NCBI GenBank assembly: GCA_963794475.1 | Contig: CAWCDW010000002.1 | Span: 682,001-746,000, forward strand | DNA: 64,000 nt | Source of the DNA: GAS188 sp963794475 | Lineage (GTDB): Bacteria; Pseudomonadota; Alphaproteobacteria; Rhizobiales; Beijerinckiaceae | Reading direction: 5' to 3' | In this document: piece after piece, positions 52,433 to 61,687 of the stretch | Numbering within the stretch: the stretch's first letter is position 1 | Layout of the letters: each line of letters begins with the position of its first letter | Translations under genes and position numbers: made by a program | The notes under the pieces: model-generated | Database searches by the model: none | What the model saw: only the letters and a program-made list of their open reading frames with translations | Told to the model about the DNA's origin: nothing

Positions 52433-53365
52433 ATGAAGATAATTCTTGCCCAACCGCGGGGGTTTTGCGCCGGGGTCGTGCGCGCCATAGACATTGTTGA
52501 GCGCGCTCTGGAGAAGTACGGCGCACCCGTGTATGTACGTCACGAGATCGTGCATAACCGCCACGTCGTCGAGGCCCTCAAGGCCAAGGGCGCACGTTTT
52601 GTCGAAGAGCTGGACGAAGTGCCCCCCGGCGCAGTGACGATTTTCAGCGCGCACGGGGTGTCCCGCAAGGTCGAGAACGAAGCAAAGTTGCGAGCTCTTC
52701 CCACGATCGATGCGACCTGCCCTTTGGTTACCAAGGTGCATAATCAGGGGCGCCGATATGTCGCCCAGCGGCGTGCCCTCATCTTCATTGGGCACGCCGG
52801 CCACCCGGAGGTCGAGGGTACGCTGGGCCAAATCGACGGTGAAGTGCATCTCGTGGAGAACAAGGAGGATGTCGAGAAGCTCCCCATTGCCGTCGATGCG
52901 CCCATCGCCTATGTCACGCAAACGACGTTGAGCGTCGACGATACTCGAGAGGTGATCGCTGCGCTGCACCGACGATTCAAGGATGTCGCAGGTCCGGACA
53001 TAAGGGACATTTGTTACGCAACCCAGAATCGCCAGACAGCCGTGCGCGAATTGTCCCGACTTGCAGATGTCATCATCGTGGTGGGCGCACGCAACAGCTC
53101 CAACTCGAATCGGTTGCGGGAAATCGCGCAGGAGGCAGGATTGCCGAGCTATCTCGTGGCCGATGGGAGCGAGATCGAAGCTGATTGGGTGCGCGATGCT
53201 GGCGTGGTGGGCGTAACGGCGGGCGCGTCCGCACCGGAGGTCCTGGTCGAAGACGTGATCCGGGCCCTGATGCACATCGCACCGTCGGAACTGTCAGTCC
53301 TTGATGGGCCAAAGGAAAGCGTGAGTTTTCGCCTTCCGGCCGAGCTTGCTCCCCGAGTTGGCTAA
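52433..53365 (+). CDS. ispH: 4-hydroxy-3-methylbut-2-enyl diphosphate reductase (IspH)
   Basis: A 310-residue enzyme making IPP and DMAPP in the last step of the MEP pathway. The three cluster ligands Cys12 (PRGFCAG), Cys96 (IDATCPLVTKVH) and Cys194 (DICYATQNRQ) are present, as is the catalytic Glu in the TQTTLS region. Its position immediately before hpnH suggests it supplies isoprenoid precursors for hopanoids, and the genes may be cotranscribed (41 bases apart). ATG 52433 follows GAGAGGGGTGAGA. Possibly the second ispH copy of the genome; not testable here. Confidence 0.95.
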   Translation: MKIILAQPRGFCAGVVRAIDIVERALEKYGAPVYVRHEIVHNRHVVEALKAKGARFVEELDEVPPGAVTIFSAHGVSRKVENEAKLRALPTIDATCPLVTKVHNQGRRYVAQRRALIFIGHAGHPEVEGTLGQIDGEVHLVENKEDVEKLPIAVDAPIAYVTQTTLSVDDTREVIAALHRRFKDVAGPDIRDICYATQNRQTAVRELSRLADVIIVVGARNSSNSNRLREIAQEAGLPSYLVADGSEIEADWVRDAGVVGVTAGASAPEVLVEDVIRALMHIAPSELSVLDGPKESVSFRLPAELAPRVG

Positions 53366-53406
53366 GCTCGGCAATTACCTCGATTGATTATTTAAAGGAG
53401 CGTTGC

Positions 53407-54564
53407 GTGGGTATACCCTTCCGGCAAATTGCGAGAGTTGGTGGATACATCGCTCGCCAGCATCTCGCTGGTCGGAAGCGCTATCCGCTCGTTCTGATGC
53501 TGGAACCTCTGTTCCGGTGCAATTTGGCTTGCGCGGGCTGCGGCAAGATCGACTATCCCGACGCCATCTTGAACATGCGTCTTTCTGTTAAGGACGCGCT
53601 CGAATCGGTCGATGAATGCGGCGCGCCGGTCGTCGTCATGGCTGGGGGGGAACCGCTTCTGCATAAGGAGCTGCCCGAGATCGTCGCGGGGGTGATTACG
53701 CGCAAGAAATTCGCGATCGTCTGCACCAATGCGTTGCTCCTCGAGAAAAAGATCAATCAGTACAAGCCGAGCACTTATTTTACGTGGTCAATTCATCTCG
53801 ACGGCGATCAGGAGATGCACGACAGATCCGTTTGCCAGGCAGGAGTGTATGATCGCGCGGTTTCGGCGTTGAAAGTCGCGAAGACGAAGGGATTTCGCGT
53901 CACGATCAACTGCACATTTTTCAACGATGCGGACCCTGCGCGGATTGCCGAATTTTTTGACACCGTGACGGAGTTGGGTGTTGACGGCATCACCGTTTCA
54001 CCTGGCTACGCCTATGAGCGGGCGCCGGACCAGAAACATTTCCTGCACCGCGCCGCGACCAAGGAGTTGTTCCGCGCCGTCTTCAAGCGTGGGGACGGCG
54101 CCCGAAAATGGGCTTTCAACCAATCCACCATGTTCCTCGACTTCCTTGCGGGCAATCAGCGCTTTCATTGCACGCCCTGGGGAAATCCAACGCGCACGGT
54201 CTTCGGCTGGCAGCGTCCCTGCTACCTCCTCGGGGAAGGCTACGCCAAAACGTTCAAGGAGCTGATGGAAGACACGGATTGGGACGCATACGGCACTGGC
54301 AATTATGAGAAATGCGCAAATTGCATGGTCCATAGCGGCTTCGAGGCGACCGCTGTAAACGAGACGGTGAGGCGGCCCTGGAAGGCGCTGAGCTTGGCGT
54401 TGCGGGGGGTGAGGACGGAGGGCGAGATGGCTCCTGAAATCCCGCTCGAGGGCCAGCGCCCGGCTGTCTATGTCTTCGAAGGCAATGTCACCCGGAAACT
54501 CTCAGAGATGCGGAAGGCCGAGGCCGAGGGAAAGACCGGAAAGAAGATCACCGCAGCGATGTAG
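53407..54564 (+). CDS. hpnH: Adenosylhopane synthase HpnH (radical SAM)
   Basis: A 385-residue radical SAM enzyme that adds the 5'-deoxyadenosyl group to diploptene, the first step towards extended hopanoids. The [4Fe-4S] motif CxxxCxxC is Cys38, Cys42, Cys45 (FRCNLACAGCGK), with GGEP in VMAGGEPLL. Length fits the family. GTG start at 53407 after AAAGGAG. Its partner hpnG lies on the other strand, with its 3' end overlapping hpnH by 63 bases. Confidence 0.95.
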   Translation: MGIPFRQIARVGGYIARQHLAGRKRYPLVLMLEPLFRCNLACAGCGKIDYPDAILNMRLSVKDALESVDECGAPVVVMAGGEPLLHKELPEIVAGVITRKKFAIVCTNALLLEKKINQYKPSTYFTWSIHLDGDQEMHDRSVCQAGVYDRAVSALKVAKTKGFRVTINCTFFNDADPARIAEFFDTVTELGVDGITVSPGYAYERAPDQKHFLHRAATKELFRAVFKRGDGARKWAFNQSTMFLDFLAGNQRFHCTPWGNPTRTVFGWQRPCYLLGEGYAKTFKELMEDTDWDAYGTGNYEKCANCMVHSGFEATAVNETVRRPWKALSLALRGVRTEGEMAPEIPLEGQRPAVYVFEGNVTRKLSEMRKAEAEGKTGKKITAAM

Positions 54565-55209
54565 CGCCCGGAATGCGGCTTTGCTGTCGCGGGCGGCCGC
54601 GCAGAGCCCCCGGAACTCACCCGGAGACCGGATAAGACCTGCGATAACCGCAGTAATCTTGATACGGCCCTCCGAATCCACGGCTTCCAGGATAAGAGGA
54701 GGCAAATCGCGATCTGCGGGGTCAGCGACCGCTCGCAGAATTGCAAAAGGTATACCACGTTCAAGCGCAAAACGGCCCGCCGTCAGGCTTTCCATATCCA
54801 CGGCCGCTGCTCCGGTCGCGCCGTGCAGCTCCGCCTTGGCGCCAACTGTGAGGACCGGAGCATCGGCGGCCGCCAAGCGTTCGAGGACGATGCGTGCTCT
54901 GGCGTTAATGAGGCGCTGCTTAAGCGACGACGTGACGGCCTCATCGGTCCTGATACTGCCCTCCGCTGAAACGACTTCCACGCCGAGGATGATATCTCCA
55001 GGAAGAAGCCGCGAATCGAGCCCGCCACAGATGCCCCAACTGATCACCAGGCGCGGCCGGAGGTCCGCGACTTCGACCAGTTTGGCGCGCAAGCTTCGCG
55101 CATCGCCGCAGATTGTCATGCGGCCTGGTCCGGCCACGATTGCCGCCTCCCGCTTCAATCCGCTCACGATCAGGAGGCTTGTAGCCGGTTGCGGGGCAGT
55201 GGGGGTCAC
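54502..55209 (-). CDS. hpnG: Adenosylhopane nucleosidase HpnG
   Basis: A 235-residue purine-nucleoside-phosphorylase-like protein that removes adenine from adenosylhopane to give ribosylhopane. Motifs: VSGLKREAAI, ISWGICGGLDSRLLPGDII and the acidic ATGAAAVDMES recognition region. It reads against hpnH and their last 63 bases overlap tail to tail; in most producers the two are in one operon. Starts at GTG 55209; no good ribosome binding site is visible. Confidence 0.88.
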   Translation of the reverse strand: MTPTAPQPATSLLIVSGLKREAAIVAGPGRMTICGDARSLRAKLVEVADLRPRLVISWGICGGLDSRLLPGDIILGVEVVSAEGSIRTDEAVTSSLKQRLINARARIVLERLAAADAPVLTVGAKAELHGATGAAAVDMESLTAGRFALERGIPFAILRAVADPADRDLPPLILEAVDSEGRIKITAVIAGLIRSPGEFRGLCAAARDSKAAFRALHRCGDLLSGLSLGLGLPHL

Positions 55210-55487
55210 CGCCTAGCCGCCGGACGCGACGATGGGAGCCTTCGCGCGTTCCTGCAGTGACGGACGAAGCCTTTCATCGAGGATATTCCGACGGTTCGGA
55301 CTGAAGGCCCCTCTTGGCAAGTGGCGGCTAGGGTTCTCCGCGGGTGCTCGTGTTCTAGCGCCATTTTGGGAGTCGAGTTCGATGCTATACTCGCAGGGCG
55401 GGCGCGCGGTTGGCCAAAGCGTGCCGCCAATAAGGTTTTTTATCCCCAATTGACACCCGACGCGAACCATGCGCTCCACCCGATCGC

Positions 55488-58103
55488 ATGGGCAAAAATG
55501 ACCGCGCCGCGACCATCGCCGCAATAGCGCGGGCCGTCCGCTTGTCGACCCGCTACGCGTGGTTGGTCATTCCAGGCTTCCTCCTCGCGGCGGCCCTCTC
55601 GGGTGGCTATGTCTCGCGCCATATCTCCATCACCACCGATAGCAGCAAGCTACTGTCGAGTTCTCTTCCCTGGCGCCAACAGGAGACCCGGCTCAACCAG
55701 CTCTTCCCCCAGCGGACCGACCGTATCATCGCCGTCATCGATTCGACCACACCGGAAGCGGCCGAAGAGGCGGCGACGGCGTTGGTCGATGCGCTAACGC
55801 CACGGCCGGACGTGGTCCGCATGATCAGCCGGCCCGATGGTGGCGAGTTCTTCGCCCGCAACGGCATCCTCTTCGAGACCATCGACGAAGTGCGGCGCGA
55901 CACGGCCGCATTGATCAAGGCGGAGCCCTTCCTTGGCACGCTCGCCGCGGATCCGACATTGCGCGGCATCCTTGGCGCCATTTCGCAGTCGATCGAAGGG
56001 CTGCGCCTGAAAAAAACGACGCTCGAAGATCTGAGGCCAGCGGTCACCGCTATCGCGGACGCCCTCGACCTCCTGGCAGAAGGAAGGCGCCCCCCCTTCT
56101 CCTGGCGAAAGCTGATCACGTCGCGAGCCCCTGAGCCGTCGGAGTTGCGTCGGTTTGTGAACATCCAGCCGGTCCTCAATTTTGGCGATCTCCAGCCTGG
56201 AGGCGCCGCGACGAAGGCCATCCGGGCGACGATCGCAAAGTTGAGGTTGACGCCTGACAGGGGCATCACGGTGCGCCTCACCGGGTCAGTGGCCCTTTCG
56301 GATGAAGAATTCGCCACAGTCGCCGACGGGGCGGCCCTGAACGGCGTCGTGACGATGCTCGTTGTTCTCTTGGTGCTGTGGCTGGCGCTTAAACAGGCTC
56401 GCATCATCCTCGCGGTCCTGATTAACCTCGCTGTTGGGCTGACATTCACGGCCGCCATGGGACTGTGGATGGTCGGAACGTTGAACCTCATTTCGGTCGC
56501 CTTCGCCGTGCTGTTCGTGGGATTGGGCGTCGATTTCGGCATCCAGTTCAGCGTTCGTTATCGCGCCGAACGATACGCCGAGTGCGATCTCCGCGGAGCT
56601 CTCCAAGCGACGGCGCACCGCGTGGCGGGGCCGCTTCTGCTCGCGGCCGCCTCGATCGCGGCAGCTTTCTACTCGTTCCTCCCGACCGCATATGTGGGTC
56701 TTTCTGAACTCGGACTGATTGCCGGAACCGGTATGATAATCGCGTTCGCGACGACCATTACCCTGCTTCCGGCCCTGGTGTGTGTGCTCAAACCGGCCGG
56801 CGAACAGGCTCCGATCGGTTGGGCTGCGCTCGCGCCTCTCGATCGTTTTCTTGACAGGCGGCGCAGGTGGGTTGTCGGCGCGACCCTGACGGCCGTCATT
56901 CTTGGTCTGCCGTTGCTGGGGCACTTGCGCTTCGATTTCAACCCAATCAACCTACGTTCTAAAGATGTCGAATTGGTCTCGACCCTCCTGGATCTGATGC
57001 GCGATCCTGATACGAGCCCCAACACGATCGACATCCTGGAGAGCGATCTGGCCCACGCCTCCGCCACCGCCGAGAAACTGCGGCCGCTGCCGGAAGTCGC
57101 CAAAGTGCGAACGCTGCTTAGCTTCGTTCCGAAGGATCAGGACGAGAAGCTCGCCATCATCGATGATGCCAACTTCTTCCTGCAGAACACACTCAACCCA
57201 GATCAGATCGACACCGAGCCGACCCCGGCTGAGACGCTTGAGGCGATCAACAAGACGGCGGCCGACCTTTCGGGTGCGGCAGGCAGCCTCGACAGCCCCG
57301 CCGCTATGCAGCTGCGTCGCCTGGCGAGCCTGCTGACGTCCCTGGCAAAGGCGCCCCCAACGGCAAGAGACGAAGCGCAGCGCGTTCTGGTCAAGCCGCT
57401 GAAGACGACGCTGCGCCAAATACGAGACCTCCTGACCGCCGAGCCGGTGACGCTCGACACGCTTCCACCCTCGCTCAGAAGCGCGTGGGTCTCGGCGGAC
57501 GGTCAAGTCAGGATCGAGATCGCGCCGCGCGGGGACGGAAACGACAACGCCGTCTTACACCGGTTCGTCAAATCGGTCCGGACAGTGGCGCCTCAGGCCA
57601 CTGGAACGCCGATCTTCATCGTCGAGGCTGCGGCGACCATCGTTAAAGCGTTTCTGCAGGCTGCTGTCTGGTCTCTGGCGTCGATCGCGATCATCCTTTT
57701 CGTGGCCCTGCGCCGCTGGACCGATGTCGCGCTGACGCTGGTGCCTCTGCTGGTTGCCATCGTCGTCACGCTCGAAATCTGCGTGGCGATCGGACTACAA
57801 CTGAACTTCGCCAACATCATCGCACTGCCGCTTTTGCTCGGCGTGGGCGTCGCGTTCAAAATCTACTACGTCATGGCGTGGCGTGAAGGGGAGACGAACT
57901 TTTTGCAATCGAGCCTGACGCGAGCCGTTTTCTTTAGCGCCTGCACGACGGCTGCCGCCTTCGGCAGCCTGTGGTTTTCGCACCATCCCGGTACATCGAG
58001 CATGGGTAAGCTCATGGCCCTGTCGCTGATGACGACCCTCTGCGCCGCCGTTCTCTTCCAGCCCGCGCTCTTGGCGACGCAACGTAAGAACCACCCCAAT
58101 TGA
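55488..58103 (+). CDS. hpnN: Hopanoid transporter HpnN (RND family)
   Basis: An 871-residue RND permease that carries hopanoids from inner to outer membrane. Two halves, each with one single span, a large periplasmic domain (with the coiled-coil-like region about 160-220 and 560-680) and five clustered spans; DFGIQFSVRYRAE and the LLGVGVAFKIYYV counterpart are seen. The length fits HpnN from Rhizobiales. ATG at 55488; upstream site weak. It is in line with hpnH but separated from it by the reversed hpnG. Confidence 0.92.
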   Translation: MGKNDRAATIAAIARAVRLSTRYAWLVIPGFLLAAALSGGYVSRHISITTDSSKLLSSSLPWRQQETRLNQLFPQRTDRIIAVIDSTTPEAAEEAATALVDALTPRPDVVRMISRPDGGEFFARNGILFETIDEVRRDTAALIKAEPFLGTLAADPTLRGILGAISQSIEGLRLKKTTLEDLRPAVTAIADALDLLAEGRRPPFSWRKLITSRAPEPSELRRFVNIQPVLNFGDLQPGGAATKAIRATIAKLRLTPDRGITVRLTGSVALSDEEFATVADGAALNGVVTMLVVLLVLWLALKQARIILAVLINLAVGLTFTAAMGLWMVGTLNLISVAFAVLFVGLGVDFGIQFSVRYRAERYAECDLRGALQATAHRVAGPLLLAAASIAAAFYSFLPTAYVGLSELGLIAGTGMIIAFATTITLLPALVCVLKPAGEQAPIGWAALAPLDRFLDRRRRWVVGATLTAVILGLPLLGHLRFDFNPINLRSKDVELVSTLLDLMRDPDTSPNTIDILESDLAHASATAEKLRPLPEVAKVRTLLSFVPKDQDEKLAIIDDANFFLQNTLNPDQIDTEPTPAETLEAINKTAADLSGAAGSLDSPAAMQLRRLASLLTSLAKAPPTARDEAQRVLVKPLKTTLRQIRDLLTAEPVTLDTLPPSLRSAWVSADGQVRIEIAPRGDGNDNAVLHRFVKSVRTVAPQATGTPIFIVEAAATIVKAFLQAAVWSLASIAIILFVALRRWTDVALTLVPLLVAIVVTLEICVAIGLQLNFANIIALPLLLGVGVAFKIYYVMAWREGETNFLQSSLTRAVFFSACTTAAAFGSLWFSHHPGTSSMGKLMALSLMTTLCAAVLFQPALLATQRKNHPN

Positions 58104-58272
58104 TGGGGCTGCGCTGTCGAAGCGCTGGGCCGAGGATTTGCAGCGACGGAAGCGAGGTGACTTGGCCCCGTGACCTGACCCAGTGATCTGGCCCAGTCTA
58201 AGCAAGGCGCTTGGCGTGCCGGCGATTGCCGAGCGCCGGCCACCGCCATGATCCCGGTAGATGGGACGGCAG

Positions 58273-59320
58273 TCATCGGGACGTTGAGTTCGGCTTGTCC
58301 TCGCCGCGGCGTAGCAGATAGTGGCCTTCGACCCACTGCCAAGCAAACAGGCCCGGCAAACCTAACGCCAACTCGCGAACCCGTTTGCACAAGGAAATGG
58401 CCAGCGCGATGTCCGCTGGCAGTCCAAACAGCGCGCCGAAAAGAACAAAACCGCCCTCGAGAGCGCCCAACGCTCCGGGCACCATGAAAGCCGCCGCACG
58501 AACACCCGAGCTGAGGCTTTCAAGAACAAATGCGTCGATCAAATTAAGGGGCCTCATCAGGAAATGCATCACCAGCCAAATCTCCCCAGCGCCGGCGGTC
58601 CACCCGACGAGGCGCATCACGCTGGCGCGCAACAAGGCTAAACGTCGACGATAGGTCGCCAGGACGGCATCGTCGATCGCTGAAGCGCTACTTGTGAAGG
58701 CGGACAGCCATTTCGCAGCCGAGAGGCGGTTTGCCAGGTTGGCAAACACGGCGAACATTCTTCGATGTTGGACCAGCACAAATATCGCGATCACGGCGAC
58801 GAACACGCCTATGCCTATCGATACCGCCCACGCCACGGGGGCTGCGGCGTGTTCGCTCGATCGGCTCACCAGCAGCGTCACTCCAGCTGTGACAAAGACC
58901 AGCTGTGTCGCCACTCCGACTGTGGTGTCGACGACAATGCTAGCCCCGGCCAGCGGGCCAGGAACGCCTCGCTGATGGGCGAGCCGCGCGCTCGCGATGT
59001 CGCCTCCCACACCGGCAACTGGCAAGAGGGCGTTTATCGAACTCGCGGATCCAACGGATCCAGAGAATGCTGACGACGTCGGGCCGGCTCGAAACCGGCA
59101 TTAGCTCGCGCCAAGAAAGAGCGCTGAAGGATAAAGGGACGATGTGAAACAGGCTTATTGGTATCAGCCACCAACCGAGGATCAGCATAGCGTGCGCGAC
59201 CTCTGAGGCGCCGCTGTCGATTATAAGGAGGACGACTAGCAGGAAGCCGAAAAAGGCAGCGATGATCAGCGATGTTGAAATGACGTTTCTCCCAAACACC
59301 TGGCTCGCTTCGAAGACCAT
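58273..59320 (-). pseudogene. hpnL: HpnL-like flippase family protein, one-base frameshift
   Basis: A membrane protein of the lysylphosphatidylglycerol-synthase transmembrane/HpnL family (about 348 residues when joined). The N-terminal part (59320 to about 59041) carries the first spans and the SILWIRWIRE motif; the C-terminal part, in the next frame (from about 59037), continues SINALLPVAGVGGDIASARL and holds ASIVVDTTVGVATQL and the late PGALGALEGG motif. Removing one A from the AA at 59040-59041 restores the whole. So the lesion is one inserted base. It opposes hpnN and diverges from the CDP-alcohol gene. Likely a lipid flippase; HpnL assignment is by family and neighbourhood. Confidence 0.72.
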
Positions 59321-59442
59321 CGAGGAATACGATTGCCGCGCTCAATCGTCCATGCGAAATCGTCGCGTTGCCAGTTCAACATGATCGGGACGGCGGCGCG
59401 CACGCTTCAAAAATTGGTCAAATTGCTTATTCCCGAACCGCC

Positions 59443-60684
59443 ATGCCAGAAGCGCCGATCCTGATTCTTGTTGCCTCTTCGCCTGAGCCCCGCGACGCCG
59501 CCGGTGTCGCGCGGGCAGAAAATGGCGAGCCCATGATTCTCGGGCTCAGTCTTACGCGGCGCGCCGTCCTGGCTGCGCGGCGCGCCGGCTACGGTCAGGT
59601 CTTTCTTTTGGCCGGAAACGCCGGCGTAACGCCCGGGCTCGCCGCATTGCCCAATTGGAGCCGCCTCGCTTCCATCTTCAGCTCCTCGCACCATGGGCCG
59701 CTATTCATTGCGACCACGGCGATCCTCGCTGAAACCGACTGGCTCGAACGGCTGGCCGAGACGCCCATCGAACCGGCCACTTGGGCGGCGATTCCGAACC
59801 GGATCATCACGATAGCCGGCGCCTCGGTTCCTGACGCGCTTGGGACATTGGACGAGGGGGGCGGCGCGCACGACATGACGGCGGTTGAGAACCGGCTCGC
59901 ACGTCGCTTCGGTCCGCCAGCGACGATTGCGGCCAGGATCGATCCGATGGTCATTGAAATGTCGGCGGGCGTTCCCGTTGCGGAGCGGCGTCTCCTGCGG
60001 TCGCTAGTCAAGGACACGGACGGTTTCATGGCGCGTCACTTGGAGCGCCCAATCTCGTTGCAGATTTCTCGCCGCCTTGCGCGAACTGCCATAACGCCCA
60101 ATCAAATGAGCGTGATTTCAATTGTTGTTGGTGTGTGCGGCGGGCCATTTTTTTTGTCTGCGCGGCCATTCCTGCAAACAATCGGGGCGATCATATTTCT
60201 TGCGCACTCGATCCTGGATGGGTGCGACGGCGAACTGGCGAGGCTGAAATTCCAGGAATTGCGATGGGGCGGTGTTCTCGATTTTTGGGGGGACAATGTC
60301 GTTCATGTCGTTATTTTTGGCTGCATGGCGCTGGGTTTGAGCCGGTCGGCCGCCTCGGCTTGGCCGTTGTTGCTCGGAGCTGCGGCCGTTTTCGGAACGT
60401 TGGGATCCGCCGGCTTCGTCTATTGGCGGCTTATGCGCCTCAAAGACAAAGGCGGCGCGCTATTCACATCGGTCTCGGCGGCGCCCGAGCGTCCCCTGGC
60501 GCGCCTGCTCGATGCGGCGTCGCGCCGCGATTTCATCTATCTCGTCATCCTTCTTGCGCTTATCGGAAGGCTGAACTGGTTTCTGCTTTTGGCCGCCATT
60601 GGGGCGCCGACATATCTTTTTCTGGTGATATTCCTCGCGGCGCGCGAGCGATTTCTGGAGATGCCCAAGCCACCCCGCGCCTAG
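59443..60684 (+). CDS. Fused nucleotidyltransferase-like / CDP-alcohol phosphotransferase
   Basis: A 413-residue fusion. The N-terminal 190 residues look like a nucleotidyltransferase (LTRRAVLAARRAGYGQVFLLAGN) but lack the Gly-rich NTP loop and several Asp, so that half is probably inactive or highly divergent. After the linker (TDGFMARHLERPISLQ, ITPNQMS) comes a CDP-alcohol phosphatidyltransferase with the full DGxxARx8Gx3Dx3D motif (DGELARLKFQELRWG, GVLDFWGD), then about six membrane spans. Comparable fusions make di-inositol phosphates or inositol-containing phospholipids. ATG 59443 was chosen because it begins the fold. Probably adds a phospho-alcohol headgroup at the membrane; substrates unknown. 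Confidence 0.78.
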   Translation: MPEAPILILVASSPEPRDAAGVARAENGEPMILGLSLTRRAVLAARRAGYGQVFLLAGNAGVTPGLAALPNWSRLASIFSSSHHGPLFIATTAILAETDWLERLAETPIEPATWAAIPNRIITIAGASVPDALGTLDEGGGAHDMTAVENRLARRFGPPATIAARIDPMVIEMSAGVPVAERRLLRSLVKDTDGFMARHLERPISLQISRRLARTAITPNQMSVISIVVGVCGGPFFLSARPFLQTIGAIIFLAHSILDGCDGELARLKFQELRWGGVLDFWGDNVVHVVIFGCMALGLSRSAASAWPLLLGAAAVFGTLGSAGFVYWRLMRLKDKGGALFTSVSAAPERPLARLLDAASRRDFIYLVILLALIGRLNWFLLLAAIGAPTYLFLVIFLAARERFLEMPKPPRA

Positions 60685-61676
60685 TTGGCGAACTCAAACC
60701 GGATGCCGCCTGCGGCGCTTGACCGCTGGGCGGCGTCGATCAGCCGAGCGCACAATAGTGCCTCGTCCAGGTTACCTTCACCGCCGCCGCTCGCCGCTGC
60801 CAGAAAGTCGGCGGCCACCCCGCCAAACCAGTCCGGATGGTGCGAGCCTTCGGAAAGGGACGGGGGACAAAACCAGCGTCGCTCCTGCGAATTAGATCTG
60901 ATGACCACACTGTCGTTAACGGCATGGATGTCGCCTCGTTCGCCACCAATCTCAATATGATTGGAGCGCTCGTCCGCCGTCCAGGTCAGGAAGATATGGC
61001 TGGTGCCAGAGCTCATCTCCAAGGCAAGAGTTGCCGTGTCTTCGAGCGGCCACTCGTGAAAGCGACGCGTTTCGAGCCGCGCGGCGACGCCGCGGGGAAC
61101 GCCAGCCCATCGCGCGACGCAATAAAGCGCATGCCAGCCGTGGTCTAACAGAATTCCGCCACCGGCGAGCACCGGATCAATGCGCCAGTTTGTGGCGGCG
61201 GTCGCTGGCCTAGTTCGCAAAGTCCGCCAGCGGGCGGATTGGACAGCGCCGATTGCGCCCTCGTTGACCAACTCCGAAATCTTGAGGCAAATCGGGGCCT
61301 TGAGCCAATTATGGACCGTGTGGAGGACGCGCCCCGCACGCGCGGCGGCCGAGGCCACGATCTCGGCATCCTCCACTCGAGTGATCAAAGGCTTCTCACA
61401 GAGGACGTGCAGACCCGCGTCCAGCGCTCGTCTGATCACGTTCGCGTGGCTGCTTGGCGGAACGCAGATGTCGACGAAATCGAGCGTCTTATCGGACAAC
61501 AGATCATCGACGGTATCGTACCATCGGCTCTCAGGACACGCGGTGAGAAAAGCCTCCCGGCGGGCCGCAGCGGCATCGGTCGCTCCCACGATCGTAACAT
61601 CATTGCGGGAGCGCCAGCCCGGTAAATGGCCCTTGGCCCCGACATTGCCAAAGCCGATAAACGCCCCCCGCAACAC
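60681..61676 (-). CDS. Gfo/Idh/MocA family oxidoreductase (lipid cluster)
   Basis: A 331-residue NAD(P)-dependent dehydrogenase: GAFIGFGNVGAKGHLPG binds the cofactor, the catalytic Lys is in CEKPLITRV, and LDHGWHALYCV lies in the substrate domain. GTG 61676 is the start because AAGGAGG (61683-61689) stands 6 bases ahead; that site lies inside the end of the aminotransferase gene, so the genes are translationally coupled. The tail overlaps the CDP-alcohol gene stop by four bases. It may produce a ketone that the adjacent aminotransferase converts to an amine. Confidence 0.82.
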   Translation of the reverse strand: MLRGAFIGFGNVGAKGHLPGWRSRNDVTIVGATDAAAARREAFLTACPESRWYDTVDDLLSDKTLDFVDICVPPSSHANVIRRALDAGLHVLCEKPLITRVEDAEIVASAAARAGRVLHTVHNWLKAPICLKISELVNEGAIGAVQSARWRTLRTRPATAATNWRIDPVLAGGGILLDHGWHALYCVARWAGVPRGVAARLETRRFHEWPLEDTATLALEMSSGTSHIFLTWTADERSNHIEIGGERGDIHAVNDSVVIRSNSQERRWFCPPSLSEGSHHPDWFGGVAADFLAAASGGGEGNLDEALLCARLIDAAQRSSAAGGIRFEFAN

Positions 61677-61687
61677 GCGTGCCTCCT

